Shown here piece after piece: positions 1-9,642 of a stretch of DNA of 64,000 bases. Position numbers and translations under genes: made by a program. How positions within the stretch are numbered: position 1 is the first letter of the stretch; every line of letters starts with the position of its first letter. Location: assembly GCA_037953745.1 (NCBI GenBank), contig JBAKBP010000767.1, positions 124,001 through 188,000 on the forward strand, in the 5' to 3' direction. Under the pieces are notes generated by a model that ran no database searches, had not been told where the DNA came from, and was given only the letters and a program-made list of their open reading frames with translations. This DNA is from Lithodes maja (taxonomy: Eukaryota > Arthropoda > Malacostraca > Decapoda > Lithodidae).

Positions 1-832
1 TCTTCGAATTTATCCCGGGTAGGGGTAAACACATATCACACCCTTGCAATATATTATCCAAGAGAAACCTAACATTCCCCAGGTTTTCCTGGGTGTAAGC
101 GCTATGTGTGGTATCGTAGGTCTCATCCACTATGGCGGTCGCATTAATTTGAAGGGCTGGATTACACACACATTTGTAATTCTTATCACCGGCGGGTATA
201 TTTAGGGGGGCCCAATACACCTGACATCTGGGGACCTGTTGTGTTTTTTTACATTGATTATTGGAGGATATATATCCTTCCGGACATTGACAGGAAGTTT
301 GATGCAGATCGAAATCGATTTGTGACGAATCCATTATTAATTCGTCATCCCTAAATGGGTGTCGTATTAATCCATTGGGTTGGCAGGCCACTATTTTATC
401 GCAGGATCTATGGAAATAATACGAACCACTATCATCGTTGGTTTGCTTGGTGACTATATCATCATTTTTACACTGGGTGATTGCGTGGACATATTGTCGG
501 TCCCCGATTTTTTTAACACCCGCGACAATGGTGGTAGTGTGGGGGTTAAAGTCGCCGACACGTGTCCCCTTTTCCGATGGGAGACAGATACCGAATTCGG
601 GGGGGAATGTGTTGCCATCCGATATGGAAGATTCATCCAGGGATACAATTTGGGTTCCTGACACATCGATACATTGACTATCGATAGTTTTACATTTGAT
701 ACATTGTGAGCGGTGAACGATGGAAGGGTCACATGGGACAAATTCCTCCTCACAGTCCACATTTGAGGGGTTTATGTGTATATTTTGAATATCCCCAATG
801 GGGGGTAACTCTGTAATGAAATGACCAACCAT
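1..832 (-). CDS. Cysteine-rich protein, 3' part beyond the window
   Basis: Reading the minus strand from the ATG at 832 gives an open frame of 277 codons with no stop before the window edge, so the C-terminus is missing. The product begins MVGHFITELPPIG and is rich in paired cysteines: C-x2-C near residue 45, a C-x-C-P-x-G-Y motif near residue 200, and C-x-C and C-x2-C near the edge. No transmembrane segment is seen in the visible part. The cysteine pattern suggests an extracellular or envelope protein with disulphides. A per os infectivity factor-like envelope protein is possible, but I cannot prove it. The start lies 50 bases from the divergently transcribed gene at 882, and the AT-rich gap between them (TATATATA near 848-856) probably holds both promoters. 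Confidence 0.7.
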   Translation of the reverse strand, partial: MVGHFITELPPIGDIQNIHINPSNVDCEEEFVPCDPSIVHRSQCIKCKTIDSQCIDVSGTQIVSLDESSISDGNTFPPEFGICLPSEKGTRVGDFNPHTTTIVAGVKKIGDRQYVHAITQCKNDDIVTKQTNDDSGSYYFHRSCDKIVACQPNGLIRHPFRDDELIMDSSQIDFDLHQTSCQCPEGYISSNNQCKKTQQVPRCQVYWAPLNIPAGDKNYKCVCNPALQINATAIVDETYDTTHSAYTQENLGNVRFLLDNILQGCDMCLPLPGINSK

Positions 833-881
833 TACAATAAATAAATATATATATATTCATATTAAATAATATACATACATA

Positions 882-1346
882 ATGAAAGCTGTAATATTTT
901 ACATTACAAATATAAACATATTGCAATCTATTATAACACTTTTAATAACTAATTATTCCAATGATGAAACATATACAAATATTCCTTTGCATTTGTTTTT
1001 TTATGAACTACCCAGAGAGACTATTGCCACCATAGACAATTTGTGGCAGATACTTAAACAATATGATTGCAAACAGAGTTCGAATCCCGTCTTCCATTAT
1101 GATATTTCCGATTTGGGAACTGGATATTTTACCCATATTAGCATGATAACGAATATAGGTTCAAAGGCGTTCATCTTTAACAGTAAGGTAAAGGGTATGG
1201 TTCGCTCATGTAGCCAATTCCAAACGAAGATGATTACGTGTGTCATGTGTGACGTTCATGGAGATAATATTCTTGAAGAATTTGATTCTTCTATATCAGA
1301 CATTCTCCTTAATCCTTCAGAAAGTCAATTGATTATCTATAAATAA
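882..1346 (+). CDS. Hypothetical viral protein, 154 residues
   Basis: An ATG-started ORF follows an AT-rich TATA-like leader at about 845-875 and ends 54 bases before the nuclease-like gene that follows on the same strand. The N-terminal 25 residues are hydrophobic (many I, L and F) and could be a signal-anchor. The rest is soluble-looking, with a CVMCDVHGD cysteine pair near residue 120. I do not recognise the family. Codon use (A/T-ending) matches the neighbouring viral genes, and the ORF has a clear start, stop and spacing. Confidence 0.65.
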   Translation: MKAVIFYITNINILQSIITLLITNYSNDETYTNIPLHLFFYELPRETIATIDNLWQILKQYDCKQSSNPVFHYDISDLGTGYFTHISMITNIGSKAFIFNSKVKGMVRSCSQFQTKMITCVMCDVHGDNILEEFDSSISDILLNPSESQLIIYK

Positions 1347-1400
1347 CTAATATCCCCCTTAATAGCCTTCATTTTTCTTATTCTTCCAACTCCATCCACC

Positions 1401-3170
1401 ATGGGTGTACTAGGAGGAAAACAAATTCTTCAAACAGTGACGACAATGTCCAATGTATCATCAAGTACCCTTCATATACGCAGTCAACAACAACCCCACC
1501 AACATTATCATGGGCGATACCTTATGTCTAGTGGATTTTACGGGTCTGGCCTACTACATCAAAGTCAATTATTATACCGCGCTTCAATATTACAACAATA
1601 TTCAACCCTTCGATGACAATAGATATAATTTGCCAGTTTATAGTGATCTTTATAATTTCATCGCGGCCCAGAAGGAGGAATTGCACAGTATTTATTTTAC
1701 CCAAAAATATATTTTTGATGGTGATAATCCCAACACAAAATTATTTCTCACGCCTTTTTTAGACTTAATTATACATAACATCTTTGAAAAACTCAGAGTT
1801 TCTATACGAGAAAGGAGTATAAATCAAGGCGATAGGGTTATACTTTTTATCGATAAAGGCTCTATTGGTATAAAGGAAAATGAGCGCATAAAAAGGCGAA
1901 AAAGAAAAAATATAATAACCATCCCCTTAAAAATGGCCGATGTTTGTATCAATGATATACTCAAATTTATTCACGAAAAAATACCAATATCGTCGTTAAT
2001 AAACTATATCTTTATGGACAAACACATACAACAAATGTGTACACATCTCAAAGTAAAAGGAATTTCCTTGGCCGAGTTCAATAACAATGAAGCTGACATT
2101 GACATGAACCGATTTGCCAACTGTATCAATAATTATTATGTATCCGACAAAATAATAAAAAATAATCTGCTCGTCAATCAGAATCAGGAATTGCGCGTAA
2201 AAAACATTAAGACATATACTGTTGGTGTCGAGGGCCAGTTAAAGAATTGTACCCTTTCATGGTTAGAATATATAGAAAATTGTACACCTATAGATAATGT
2301 AGCCTTTATAGGTAGAGACATAGACATGTCGTTCTTTTTTTTAATTGGTCAGGTTTATACCCACATGATGAGGAGACACGATTCACCTCTAAAGTTCTAT
2401 GTTATTCAATTCACCACCCGATTCATAGACCCTATTACAAAGATGGGATGTGACACGTTACGATATGAACTCAACCATTTAAGTTCATGTTTGTTGAATG
2501 GAATAGGAGCGATGTCCATCATGTTATTGGCGGGGTCGGATTACGCAGAAGGATGTTTTTCAACGTATAATTCTTTTCATTTTCATAATTTTTTACAAGA
2601 TATAGTATATCGGAGCAAAAATATATGTATGTGTATGGACAATATCGATCCCGAGAATAGGGAAGATACTGCAGTGAATGTGGTCACTTGGTCGACAAAG
2701 ACATGATGACTCAGGCATTTACACTTTTGAAAACTATGAGTAAGAATCATATTGGAAATATGCCAAAGTTTGATATGTGTAAATGGCAAGGTTCCAAGGA
2801 TATATTCACCCTGGAACGGCTTTGGGCTATACCTTTCGTCAGTATTGCCCTTATTACAGCCTGTATAATTTCAACTGGTGTTCATAACACTTTACGTTCC
2901 AAAACGGGTTGTTTCGCTAAAAGGAAACCGCCCGTTATTAGCGAATACTTGTATATTTGGTTAGAATTATTATATTGTATATTTAGCTATATTAATTGCA
3001 GCTCCAATTATTTATCCCTATTAGATAAGTTACCTTTGGCGCATAAAAAACATATCGCCACCAAAGAACTTCTCTATCATACAGCAATCAGCCTCGAATC
3101 CCTATGTCTAATCGAACAGCACAATAATATTGATTCGGTGTCAATCAATAACGATAATGATTTTTTTTAA
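1401..3170 (+). CDS. FEN1/XPG-like 5' nuclease, interrupted by frameshifts
   Basis: The ORF at 1401 starts MGVLGGKQILQ, the usual Met-Gly beginning of FEN1/XPG nucleases, then closes in the wrong frame. The main body continues at about 1475-2706 in the next frame. It carries a first acidic motif (VDFTGLAYY), an acid followed by a basic K-x2-E-x3-KRR stretch (near 1845-1910), an acidic NNEAD motif, a RDID motif, and the diagnostic LLAGSDY-x-EG helix-hairpin-helix entry near 2525. A further frame from about 2670 to 3170 adds a C-terminal region of 160 residues. Family knowledge: these metal-dependent enzymes cut 5' flaps and process Okazaki fragments or repair intermediates. As read, the gene is broken near 1475-1510 and near 2650-2690, so it is decayed or carries sequencing indels. 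The XPG call rests on motif order and is fairly firm; substrate and activity are unknown. Confidence 0.65.
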
Positions 3171-3393
3171 AGCTGTTAAATCCTTTGAAGCTTGATTTAT
3201 ATATTTTTTCTTCATCATCATAATTATTATCGGAATCTTCCAGATAAGATGAATATTTTATAAAAAAATCATTGTAGTATTTATATTGTGATATTCTTTC
3301 TATATTATAGTTGCAGGTAATATCGCAATCTTCATTAGAAATATATGGAATGGCATTTCGGTCACAGTCAAACCATGTGGTCGATATAGACAT
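3145..3393 (-). CDS. Small acidic hypothetical protein, 82 residues
   Basis: This minus-strand ORF begins MSISTTWFDCDRN and ends by overlapping the 3' end of the nuclease-like gene by 26 bases in convergent orientation. It has a D/N/E-rich centre (EDSDNNYDDEE) and a basic C-terminus. No domain is recognised. Short convergent overlaps like this recur in the window (for example at 47883-47893), which supports it as a real compact viral gene. Its upstream side opens into the tandem-repeat region that may carry its promoter. Confidence 0.45.
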   Translation of the reverse strand: MSISTTWFDCDRNAIPYISNEDCDITCNYNIERISQYKYYNDFFIKYSSYLEDSDNNYDDEEKIYKSSFKGFNSFKKNHYRY

Positions 3394-4748
3394 ATTATCA
3401 ACAATATATATTATAAATAAATATTTATGTTTTTTAAATAAAAATGGCTATTTTATATATTTTTATTATCTAAATGGTTCGGTATCCCTCAGCTCATTAT
3501 CTCTCTGGGGAAAAAAGAAAGAAATATAAAAAGTAAATACATTTGATTGGTTCATAACTAACCGATCCCACCAATCTGTCTTTGTCTTAGTTTTTAGTTT
3601 TTACGCTTTAATTTATATTCAGATGTGTTATATATAAAAATAATGTTTATATACTCTTTTGTCTTTCTTCTCATTATCTCTCTAAAAAATAAAACTCATA
3701 AACAATATAGGAATTTCAAATATTCTCGGTAACAAATTAGCCCTGATATGTGATGAATTGGAACTTTACAAATATTTATATATTATTGAAGGCTCTTTAT
3801 CCATTGATAAACACACAGTTTTATAAAAAGAAAAATAAGTTATTGTATTATACCTATTGGAGCCTCTTTGAATAATTATATAGTATTCTCATCATAACTT
3901 CTCCAATCTTGAATTCTAGTGGTTCGGCTTCACCCCTGGGTCTCTTCACATCTCTGAAAGAATAAATTATTATTACAATTAAATAAATATTCTGTTCATT
4001 AAATTAAGAAAACCACCAATAAGAGTGAAATTTATAAAAATTATCTTGACAATAATAATAACTAAATATATTTGCGTCGTAGGTGACGAATTGAACCTTT
4101 TAAGTTAAAGACATTGTCTCAGCTTTGGTTTGTTTATTTTTATACATTTAATTTAATTTATTATATATAACATGAATTTGTATATACCTTTTACCTCTTA
4201 ATAAAAAATGACTATAATGTGGTGTCTTCTTCCCCCCTCGTATCTGGATTTTTTTTTTAAATCATTAGAGTGGAAACAAAACTATTCTCAGAGAAAAATT
4301 AAATCTTGACAATAACCATTACCCCTAATATAATAACTAAATATATTTGCGTCGTCGTTACCTTGGTAGGTGACGAATTGTTGAACCTCAGCTTTGGTTT
4401 GTTTAGTTTTACATATTTAAATTGATTTATTATATATAAAATTAATTTGTATATACCTTTCACCTCGTTATAAAAAAATGGCTATGTTGTTGTGTTTTCT
4501 TCCTCCCTCGTCTCATCATCTCTCTGGAGAAAAAAAAATAAATCATATGAGTGGGAACATTAGCTATTCTCTGAGAAAAAAATAAATCTTAACAACAGCC
4601 TAATATAATAACTAAATATATTTGCGTCATTGCCCTGACGAATTCGAACCTTTATCAAATGTTTGAAGCGTGGACATATAGAGATTTTGACTTTATACTA
4701 TCTTTATATCAGTTTTGGTTTTAATTTGATTTGTATATAACATTAATT
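3394..4748. repeat. Degenerate ~275-bp tandem repeats, no gene
   Basis: No credible ORF lies here. The best-preserved units repeat at about 275-base spacing. The motif TATTTGCGTC occurs at 4069, 4344 and 4619; each copy is preceded by ACTAAATA and followed by TGACGAATT (4084, 4371, 4636) and then GAACCT or similar. A second anchor, TTTGTATATA, occurs at 4177, 4446 and 4730. Units include T-rich CTCATTATCTCTCTGG-like blocks, which also appear in more diverged copies near 3490 and 3670. The last unit runs into the 3' end of the integrase-like gene. This resembles the homologous regions (hrs) of baculoviruses and nimaviruses, which act as enhancers or origins. That role is inference. Confidence 0.7.
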
Positions 4749-6665
4749 TTAATGTACCTTTCTCGGGTTCTCCAAAAATAATGGAGAAATTGAAGCGCTG
4801 GATTGGGATGCGGATGACCGATGTGACGAATCCATATGAATGTCTATATTTGCATTCAAGTCCTGGTTATGTGGGTATATAATTGGTGATAATGGGGGGA
4901 AGTAGCTATTGGGATTTAGCACAACTTCCCCGAAGTCGAATGATTCGGTGTACCCCTTTCTCCTCGGTAATATTGGAGAAATGTTGGATTGGGAAGATTG
5001 ATGTAACGATTCTTGTATACCGCCACCACCACCATCAGATTCTATAAATGAAGCTGTCGTTCTCCCCGGTAATATTGGAGAAACATTGGATTGGGAAGAC
5101 CGATGTAACGATTCTTGTATATAGCCACCACCACCAGATTCTAAAAATGAAGATGTCGATTCAATATGCCTCTTCTTCTTCGGTAATACCGGAGAAAGGC
5201 TGGATTGGGAAGACCGCGGTAATAATGATTCTTGTATACCACCACCGCCAGGACCAGATTCTATAAATGAAGATGTCGATTCAATATGCCTCTTCTTCTT
5301 CGTAAATATCGGAGAAAGGCTGGATTGGGAAGACCAATGTAATGAAGATGTCGATTCAATATGCCTCTTCTTCTTCGGTAATATAGGAGAAACGCTGGAT
5401 TGGGAAGACCGATGTAATAATGATTCTTGTATACCACCACCGCCAGGACCAGATTCTAAAAATGAAGATGTCGATTCAATATGCCTCTTCTTCTTCGGTA
5501 ATATCGGAGAAAGGCTGGATTGGGAAGACCGATGTAATAATGATTCTTGTATACCACCACCGCCAGGACCAGATTCTATAAATGAAGATGTCGAGGGTTC
5601 ATTAAAATCCGGGGGATATCTTTGGAAAATTGGCGAGTCACCACTTTGTAGATTCAATGATTTGGGAGGTGATAGATATGATGGATCATCCTCATCCTCA
5701 CTAACCCCATTAGACAATAATTCACCGAGGATGTCCGCCTGGAATAGGCGGTCCAATTTCAATGGAGGGCTCCTGCCAAATACGACACTATATGATGAAA
5801 TATTTGTCTTTTCATCGGGGGTGGTATTCTTGTAGGATTGGATAAATGGTAAGCCTGTTACCCAGTCGGTGGTCCCTTTCTCGGTTAAATATTGCTGTAG
5901 GATCATTTGTATGATTGTATTCTGTCCATCCACGTCTCGTGAACAACCATGAATAATTTTTACTTGGGGCCATACATTGGAGCCCATTTCCGCAATCACC
6001 TCTGCCACAAAAGTTCTATTTTCACTCGACTGGAGAATTTTCGGTACACCGAGTAATGTGAATATTTGAAATAAATGTGAGGCTATCTCAGCTGGTGTCT
6101 TTTGTTTAACCGGCCGTAATAGGACAAATTGTGAATAATGGTCTTGATATACCAAAATTGTATTAAAGTCGTTGACATTGGGCATATCTATACAATATAT
6201 ATACCCTCGTTCACCGAAATCCTTGGCCAATAATACCCGTTTCTTGTGTATATTTTGTCCATGACGTGTTTTACAGGCAGCACATGTTTGTATATAATTC
6301 TTTATCTGTAAAATGCTAATATTTGCAATGTCCTTTTTCAGCTCATTAAAAGTTTTGCGCTCTCCACTGTGGCCATTGTTTTCATGGACCCTCTTTATAC
6401 AGTTAAATATTTCATATATATCTACGTAATATCTATTTGTCTTCTTACATATCAGCCTTGTTGTTCCCTCGTGCTGTAGAGTTGTATACTTTTTAAATAT
6501 ATGATACGCGGTATGATTTTTCTTCACATGTTGATCCTTTAGTATATTTATATATGATTCAAGCCTCTCTCTCGTAAATAGAGAGAATTTTCGAGAATGT
6601 CTGCCGTAGTTCTTGGCCATAGCCTCTATTATTTTCACAAATTCTTCTTTCTGGTTGTCCGCCAT
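4749..6665 (-). CDS. Integrase-like protein with dead catalytic site and repeat tail
   Basis: The 638-residue product has three parts. Residues about 90-145 carry the zinc-binding HHCC module of retroviral-type integrases (H-x3-GHSG followed by C-x2-C). Residues about 150-330 look like the RNase-H-fold core, with IDMPN and the conserved DHYSQFVLLRP block. The positions expected to hold the second catalytic Asp and the Glu are changed: the usual SDNG-type motif reads SSENRTF and the later Glu position is Ile, so strand-transfer activity is unlikely. The C-terminal half holds about five copies of a 40-residue Ser/Gly/Pro repeat containing a basic KKKRHIES patch that could be a nuclear signal. 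It resembles domesticated integrase genes of the KRBA2/GIN type found in animals. A DNA- or chromatin-binding role is inferred. The start is the ATG of MADNQKEEF at 6665. Confidence 0.7.
   Translation of the reverse strand: MADNQKEEFVKIIEAMAKNYGRHSRKFSLFTRERLESYINILKDQHVKKNHTAYHIFKKYTTLQHEGTTRLICKKTNRYYVDIYEIFNCIKRVHENNGHSGERKTFNELKKDIANISILQIKNYIQTCAACKTRHGQNIHKKRVLLAKDFGERGYIYCIDMPNVNDFNTILVYQDHYSQFVLLRPVKQKTPAEIASHLFQIFTLLGVPKILQSSENRTFVAEVIAEMGSNVWPQVKIIHGCSRDVDGQNTIIQMILQQYLTEKGTTDWVTGLPFIQSYKNTTPDEKTNISSYSVVFGRSPPLKLDRLFQADILGELLSNGVSEDEDDPSYLSPPKSLNLQSGDSPIFQRYPPDFNEPSTSSFIESGPGGGGIQESLLHRSSQSSLSPILPKKKRHIESTSSFLESGPGGGGIQESLLHRSSQSSVSPILPKKKRHIESTSSLHWSSQSSLSPIFTKKKRHIESTSSFIESGPGGGGIQESLLPRSSQSSLSPVLPKKKRHIESTSSFLESGGGGYIQESLHRSSQSNVSPILPGRTTASFIESDGGGGGIQESLHQSSQSNISPILPRRKGYTESFDFGEVVLNPNSYFPPLSPIIYPHNQDLNANIDIHMDSSHRSSASQSSASISPLFLENPRKVH
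4950..5592. repeat. In-frame 120-bp coding repeats of the integrase-like gene
   Basis: A 120-base unit encodes the tail of the integrase-like protein. The block starting GATTCTTGTATA recurs near 4992, 5110, 5228, 5421 and 5541. A shortened unit of about 73 bases sits between 5228 and 5421. Units differ by substitutions and by loss or gain of Gly codons in the GGGG run. Length is kept in multiples of three, so the reading frame is preserved. Confidence 0.85.
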
Positions 6666-7061
6666 ATTTACAGGACCAAATGACCCTCACTCTCAGACAA
6701 CCCTCGGATAACTAATTTCATCAAATATCATCAAGAACCTCATTGGGTCGGCTTTGTCTCGTGAGATAATTCGAGACTCGATTCACGAGTCAATAAAATG
6801 TAACCGAAACATTCCTGATCATATTTCCTAAAGATAAATAGTTTTTTTATTTAATATGGACAATAGTAGTATTACGGTTGAACTGTATTGGCACAAATAC
6901 ATATGCCAATAAAGAGATTATAAATTATAAATAATCCTAACACGGCGGGTGACGAATTTGACCGAGTTAAAAGTATTCCTAGTGGCCAATTTCAACAGAG
7001 CCTGAATCATAAATACCCCAGACATATATGTGCCACCGAGGATTCTTCTCAAATAAATATT
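6666..7061. other. Intergenic region between divergent genes
   Basis: The integrase-like gene and the SF2 helicase gene diverge from here. It contains a GACTCG/CGAGTC inverted repeat with a 5-base loop at 6773-6789, an AT-rich stretch with TATA-like boxes near 6830-6860 and 6915-6935, and one TGACGAATT motif at 6950. The helicase reading frame stays open leftward past 7062 without an ATG, so the 5' end of that gene may lie here. No other gene is seen. Confidence 0.5.
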
Positions 7062-9623
7062 GTGGGTATTAAACCGTCAATCATACATGGGGGCAAGTTT
7101 AAATCATTACCCGTATATTGTCAAATTTCCAAGATTCAAGCAGCCACCACTCTTTTGATGCACAATTGCAATGCAATAAGGTACAATGAAAATGTTAGGG
7201 GGGGATTTATTTGTGCATTTGGCACCGGAATGGGTAAAAGCCGTATAGTGGCCTCCTATATCTATCAATTTCCCACTATTAATAAGGTATCAACAACAAA
7301 CTTTTTATGGATAACTGCCAACAAAAATGTATTTAACGATATTAAATATGAATTAAATATATGTAATTCTAAGGTTTTCAATGCCATGTTAACGGTGGTA
7401 GAATTGGATAGCGAGATGAACAACGCCTCTGAATCAAATAGTAAACCAATCAAGATATATTTAACTACCTATAATATAATTCATAGAAAATTACCCAAAA
7501 TTCTTAGTTGGATTAAGACCGAGGGTATAAAATTAGAGTCTATTATAGTTGATGAATTTCATATAATAAGAAATCAAAGACAAAGGAGTAGATCATCCAG
7601 TCTAGATTCTAATTGTTGTAACCCTAAATTTAACATTGCCGACTCATGTAATTATTTTATTTCCAATTATATAAAAGAATCATTCTTAATATTTTTAAGT
7701 GCTACTCCCTTTACTAAACCAGAGGATTTGCATATGGTCGATTTCTTAATTAAACAGTGTCTACCTAACTACGATGAACTCTATAATCGATACCATAAAG
7801 GTAACGGGATATTATTTTTAGAAACTATCCTCAAAATATTATACTATCATGGAATGTATCTTACACGAAATATTAGTATGAGGGGTATACATTTTGATAT
7901 GAAAAGAATACGAACCCCCCAATATTATGAATTAATTTTGAATAATATTGTACAATATATAAATTATCTTTTATCATTTATGGGGGGTCCTCTACCCAAA
8001 TCCACCTTACAGACACTGGTCTTCAAAAACTATACACGGCATAGTATTGATTTTTATGCAACCCAAATAAAAAAAGAATGGTCCAATTTCAATGCCAGAC
8101 TCGTTTATATGAACAAAAATTTATTGTTAAATATAAAATATTTGGGTATCAAGGAAATGGTAAAAAAACTACAACAACATGACGATAAAAGCAAGTTTAT
8201 TTTCACAACAGAAATAACAGAAGATAGCTCTCTTAATAGGGGGGCTTCAGCAGATGTATCGAGTTTAATATTTCCCAATGCTACTTCCGAACAGATAATA
8301 CAAATGTATACTATTACGAGTAAGCTTTGTCTCTACAAATACCTAATTAATTACTCTCCATCGTCGTCATCGTCACCACCATTGGATAAAATTACACTCT
8401 CCATTCCTAAACCACCATCAATACATCTCTTAAGGTTATCACCACCCGCCTTCCTGGACTCTATACAAAATGAGATGGGAATCAAAACATGCTTAGAAGT
8501 CACTAGTCGTAAACTGATGAGATATCGCGACAAGAAAAATCCGGGTTGTTACTTCATAACTAATAATGTATCAAACTCTGAAAAGGCCATATATTTATTT
8601 AATAATGATACGTCCATTAAAGCCATTATTATAAGTGGTAAAGGTGCAACTGGTATAAATCTCCACGACAGTATTGACAATAAATCTTCCGGTAGAAGAT
8701 ATCATTTTTTTGTGGATCCCAGCTATAACGCCTCCACATTCTGCCAACAAATTGGTCGATCAAATAGGACCAATCAAGTAACACAGCCCAATTTTATTAT
8801 TCCCACCATAGCTGGCAATTACTCTGATGATCGTTATCTCACCACCCTCAAGAAAAAAATTGGAAATTTAAAATCTGGAACATTGGGTAATCGTTTTCAA
8901 GAGGAAACCCATTGCAAGTTTCTGGATGAGTGGCAAATATGTAGCGATATAGATTTTGTCAAGCAAGAACATATTTTCAGATTGATAATACTTTGTATTT
9001 TAGCCTTTTCTGGAGCAGGCATATATGGCTATAAAGAAGATCCCAAGTTTCAACGGTTTATAACCTATATTTATCACCATAGACCCGACATTGTCTCTGC
9101 TTTAATTAGGGAGGCTACTACCTCGAGTCCCTATGTCTATTGGGCACAACAAATATGGAATTTAATCAATGTCAAGGGTTGGAGTGAATTTAATGATAAA
9201 CAAAACAATAAGATTCTTAATAGAGTAATGTTGGCTTCAAATAAAATTCAATCGGTAATTCATGAGTTATATACAGCTACCTTCCATTGGATGTTGAGTA
9301 ATTCTAACATTGATGAAATATATTTTACTAGGAAACATTTAATTATGTATGGACTGGTTTTAAATACGGTAGGAGGAAACTACTATAATATATTAGTAAA
9401 AATGCTTACCCCCGAATACAAAAAATATGGTTCCATTGTTATAAGATTGAATAAAACGAATTCACATGTATTTAATAATTTCTCTGATATATTTTTATAT
9501 TTTAATTTAATTATACAAGGACATATTATTATTAGGTTACTCAAATCAACTAAACCAACAACAAATTATATATATAGTTATGCCATTCATAACCCCAACC
9601 ATAAATGTAAAGATATTTCATAA
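7062..9623 (+). CDS. Superfamily 2 DEXH-type helicase
   Basis: The product of about 850 residues shows SF2 helicase motifs in order: Walker A-like GTGMGKS (about residue 54), motif II VDEFH (about 167), motif III SATPF (about 214), and a motif VI-like QQIGRSNRTNQ near residue 570. It probably remodels or unwinds nucleic acid with ATP in viral transcription or replication. The TGQ-like R-x2-RTNQ ending recalls poxvirus and NCLDV D6/D11-type helicases. The start is uncertain: the frame shows no ATG until residue 33, upstream codons are open without ATG, and the listed start is GTG. The true ATG may be lost, or joined by splicing. The last 250 residues are I/N/Y-rich with no known domain. The next gene starts 20 bases after the stop, on the same strand. 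Confidence 0.8.
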   Translation: MGIKPSIIHGGKFKSLPVYCQISKIQAATTLLMHNCNAIRYNENVRGGFICAFGTGMGKSRIVASYIYQFPTINKVSTTNFLWITANKNVFNDIKYELNICNSKVFNAMLTVVELDSEMNNASESNSKPIKIYLTTYNIIHRKLPKILSWIKTEGIKLESIIVDEFHIIRNQRQRSRSSSLDSNCCNPKFNIADSCNYFISNYIKESFLIFLSATPFTKPEDLHMVDFLIKQCLPNYDELYNRYHKGNGILFLETILKILYYHGMYLTRNISMRGIHFDMKRIRTPQYYELILNNIVQYINYLLSFMGGPLPKSTLQTLVFKNYTRHSIDFYATQIKKEWSNFNARLVYMNKNLLLNIKYLGIKEMVKKLQQHDDKSKFIFTTEITEDSSLNRGASADVSSLIFPNATSEQIIQMYTITSKLCLYKYLINYSPSSSSSPPLDKITLSIPKPPSIHLLRLSPPAFLDSIQNEMGIKTCLEVTSRKLMRYRDKKNPGCYFITNNVSNSEKAIYLFNNDTSIKAIIISGKGATGINLHDSIDNKSSGRRYHFFVDPSYNASTFCQQIGRSNRTNQVTQPNFIIPTIAGNYSDDRYLTTLKKKIGNLKSGTLGNRFQEETHCKFLDEWQICSDIDFVKQEHIFRLIILCILAFSGAGIYGYKEDPKFQRFITYIYHHRPDIVSALIREATTSSPYVYWAQQIWNLINVKGWSEFNDKQNNKILNRVMLASNKIQSVIHELYTATFHWMLSNSNIDEIYFTRKHLIMYGLVLNTVGGNYYNILVKMLTPEYKKYGSIVIRLNKTNSHVFNNFSDIFLYFNLIIQGHIIIRLLKSTKPTTNYIYSYAIHNPNHKCKDIS

Positions 9624-9642
9624 ATTATTAAAATTAAGTAAT

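Noticed and set aside
454..762. Minus-strand ORF of 102 residues
   Set aside because: It is a shadow of the longer cysteine-rich frame that is open from 832 to the window edge.
4749..6665. Active transposon insertion carrying the integrase gene
   Set aside because: No flanking terminal repeats were seen, the catalytic residues are changed, and codon use matches the viral neighbours.
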